From: DAIOHQ01 sp036744635
GTDB taxonomy: Bacteria; Planctomycetota; Phycisphaerae; Tepidisphaerales; Tepidisphaeraceae
Length of the DNA: 14,120 nucleotides
Assembly (NCBI GenBank): GCA_036744635.1
Contig: DAIOHQ010000117.1
Span: 1 to 14,120 of the forward strand
Reading direction: 5' to 3'
The notes beneath the pieces are model-generated. The model made no database searches. It had not been told where the DNA came from and was given only the letters and a program-made list of their open reading frames with translations. Of this stretch, positions 13,657 to 14,120 are shown one piece after another (position 1 is the stretch's first letter; every line of letters begins with the position of its first letter). A program made the translations under genes and the position numbers.

Positions 13657-13881
13657 TCATCGCGCCGGGGCCAGCGAGAAGGCCCCATCGTCGTCCACCA
13701 CGGACTTGAGCAGCACCAGCTTTCGCAAAGCAGTGCTGACCGCCGCCGAGAGATCGCCCTTGAAATATTTCTTGACATCAAGCGCCTTGCGGACGCCGAC
13801 GACCAGGACGAGTAACCGCATCTCGCCACGAGAAAGTTGATCAAGAACCAGTTGGCTGATTTCCACGCTTGTCGTTCGCAT
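13657..13881 (-). CDS. Small protein of unknown function, start uncertain
   Basis: From the ATG at 13881 the product has 74 residues, starting MRTTSVEISQLVLDQL and continuing with helical stretches (SRGEMRLLVLVVGVRKAL, LSAAVSTALRKLVLL). The reading frame stays open to a GTG at 14037, which would add 52 residues, including a plausible helix (LKEIAIIRLAKRQYEEVF); that longer form (126 residues) cannot be excluded, and neither start has a strong ribosome binding site. No family recognised. It lies just upstream of the 66-residue gene on the same strand. Confidence 0.5.
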   Translation of the reverse strand: MRTTSVEISQLVLDQLSRGEMRLLVLVVGVRKALDVKKYFKGDLSAAVSTALRKLVLLKSVVDDDGAFSLAPAR

Positions 13882-14088
13882 CGCCCCACCATACTCGAAA
13901 ACCTCTTCGTATTGTCGTTTTGCCAAACGAATGATGGCGATTTCTTTCAAGCTCGCCCCGATACCCCAAATGCCGCCGCCACGTCTCTTCCAGCGGCCGC
14001 CACCCAATTTCAGCCTATCAATCTCATGATTCTCCACCCCGCCCCATCGAGGGTGTAACGCTTGTTTGTGGCCGCCCCACCTTTTACC

Positions 14089-14114
14089 CCCTCTCCCGGT
14101 ACTCCGGGGGAGGG
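14089..14114. repeat. Dispersed-type GC-rich hairpin at the window end
   Basis: CCCTCTCCCGG (14089-14099) pairs with CCGGGGGAGGG (14104-14114) with one wobble pair around a TACT loop. It is the kind of short intergenic hairpin seen repeatedly in GC-rich genomes, and similar in style to the one at 9124-9171. Confidence 0.55.
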
Positions 14115-14120
14115 TTGGGG

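Overview
This 14.1 kb window comes from a GC-rich bacterial chromosome. It looks most like a planctomycete, perhaps a Phycisphaerae relative. The clues are several large exported proteins of unknown role with Ala/Pro/Thr-rich linkers, an RRM protein with a long glycine tail, a single-TM protein with carboxypeptidase-regulatory-like modules, and many short GC-rich dispersed repeats between genes. This placement is an inference from style; there is no rRNA, tRNA or marker gene to confirm it. I saw no tRNA, rRNA, CRISPR array, insertion sequence, phage module or plasmid gene.

Layout. Positions 2-2733 (+) hold the 3' part of an RDD-family membrane protein gene and a REC-HD-GYP response regulator, a likely cyclic-di-GMP phosphodiesterase. 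A long hairpin at 2741-2808 separates them from the convergent msrA gene (2817-3503, -), which makes an exported methionine sulfoxide reductase. Upstream of msrA is a near-consensus promoter and a leader of about 360 nt that contains repeats and a GC-rich hairpin. Positions 3949-7943 (-) hold four genes for exported proteins. Three carry distantly related LPP20/FlgT-type alpha/beta domains (four copies in all) and the fourth is an unknown small protein. This cluster is less GC-rich by eye than its neighbours and is the best candidate here for an undescribed system, probably an envelope-associated assembly.

Positions 8165-8980 hold a divergent promoter region, an RRM RNA-binding protein gene, a 10-N assembly gap, and the glycine-rich 3' end of what appears to be a second RRM gene followed by a textbook terminator. 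Positions 9276-13178 (-) hold an S41 (CtpA-type) processing protease preceded by a 744-residue single-TM protein with a KAPEVV repeat spacer, a probable sugar-binding-like domain and about five beta-sandwich modules. These two may be co-transcribed. Positions 13295-13400 hold a cluster of five ATGAGCTAAG copies and two identical hairpins. Positions 13433-13881 (-) hold two small unknown genes, and the window ends in another dispersed inverted repeat.

How the genes relate. Most products act at or outside the inner membrane: RDD protein, MsrA, the LPP20-like set, CtpA and the modular protein. The two clearly cytoplasmic regulators are the HD-GYP protein and the RRM protein. No single pathway joins them all. 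The -strand cluster at 3949-7943 is the only clear multi-gene functional unit.
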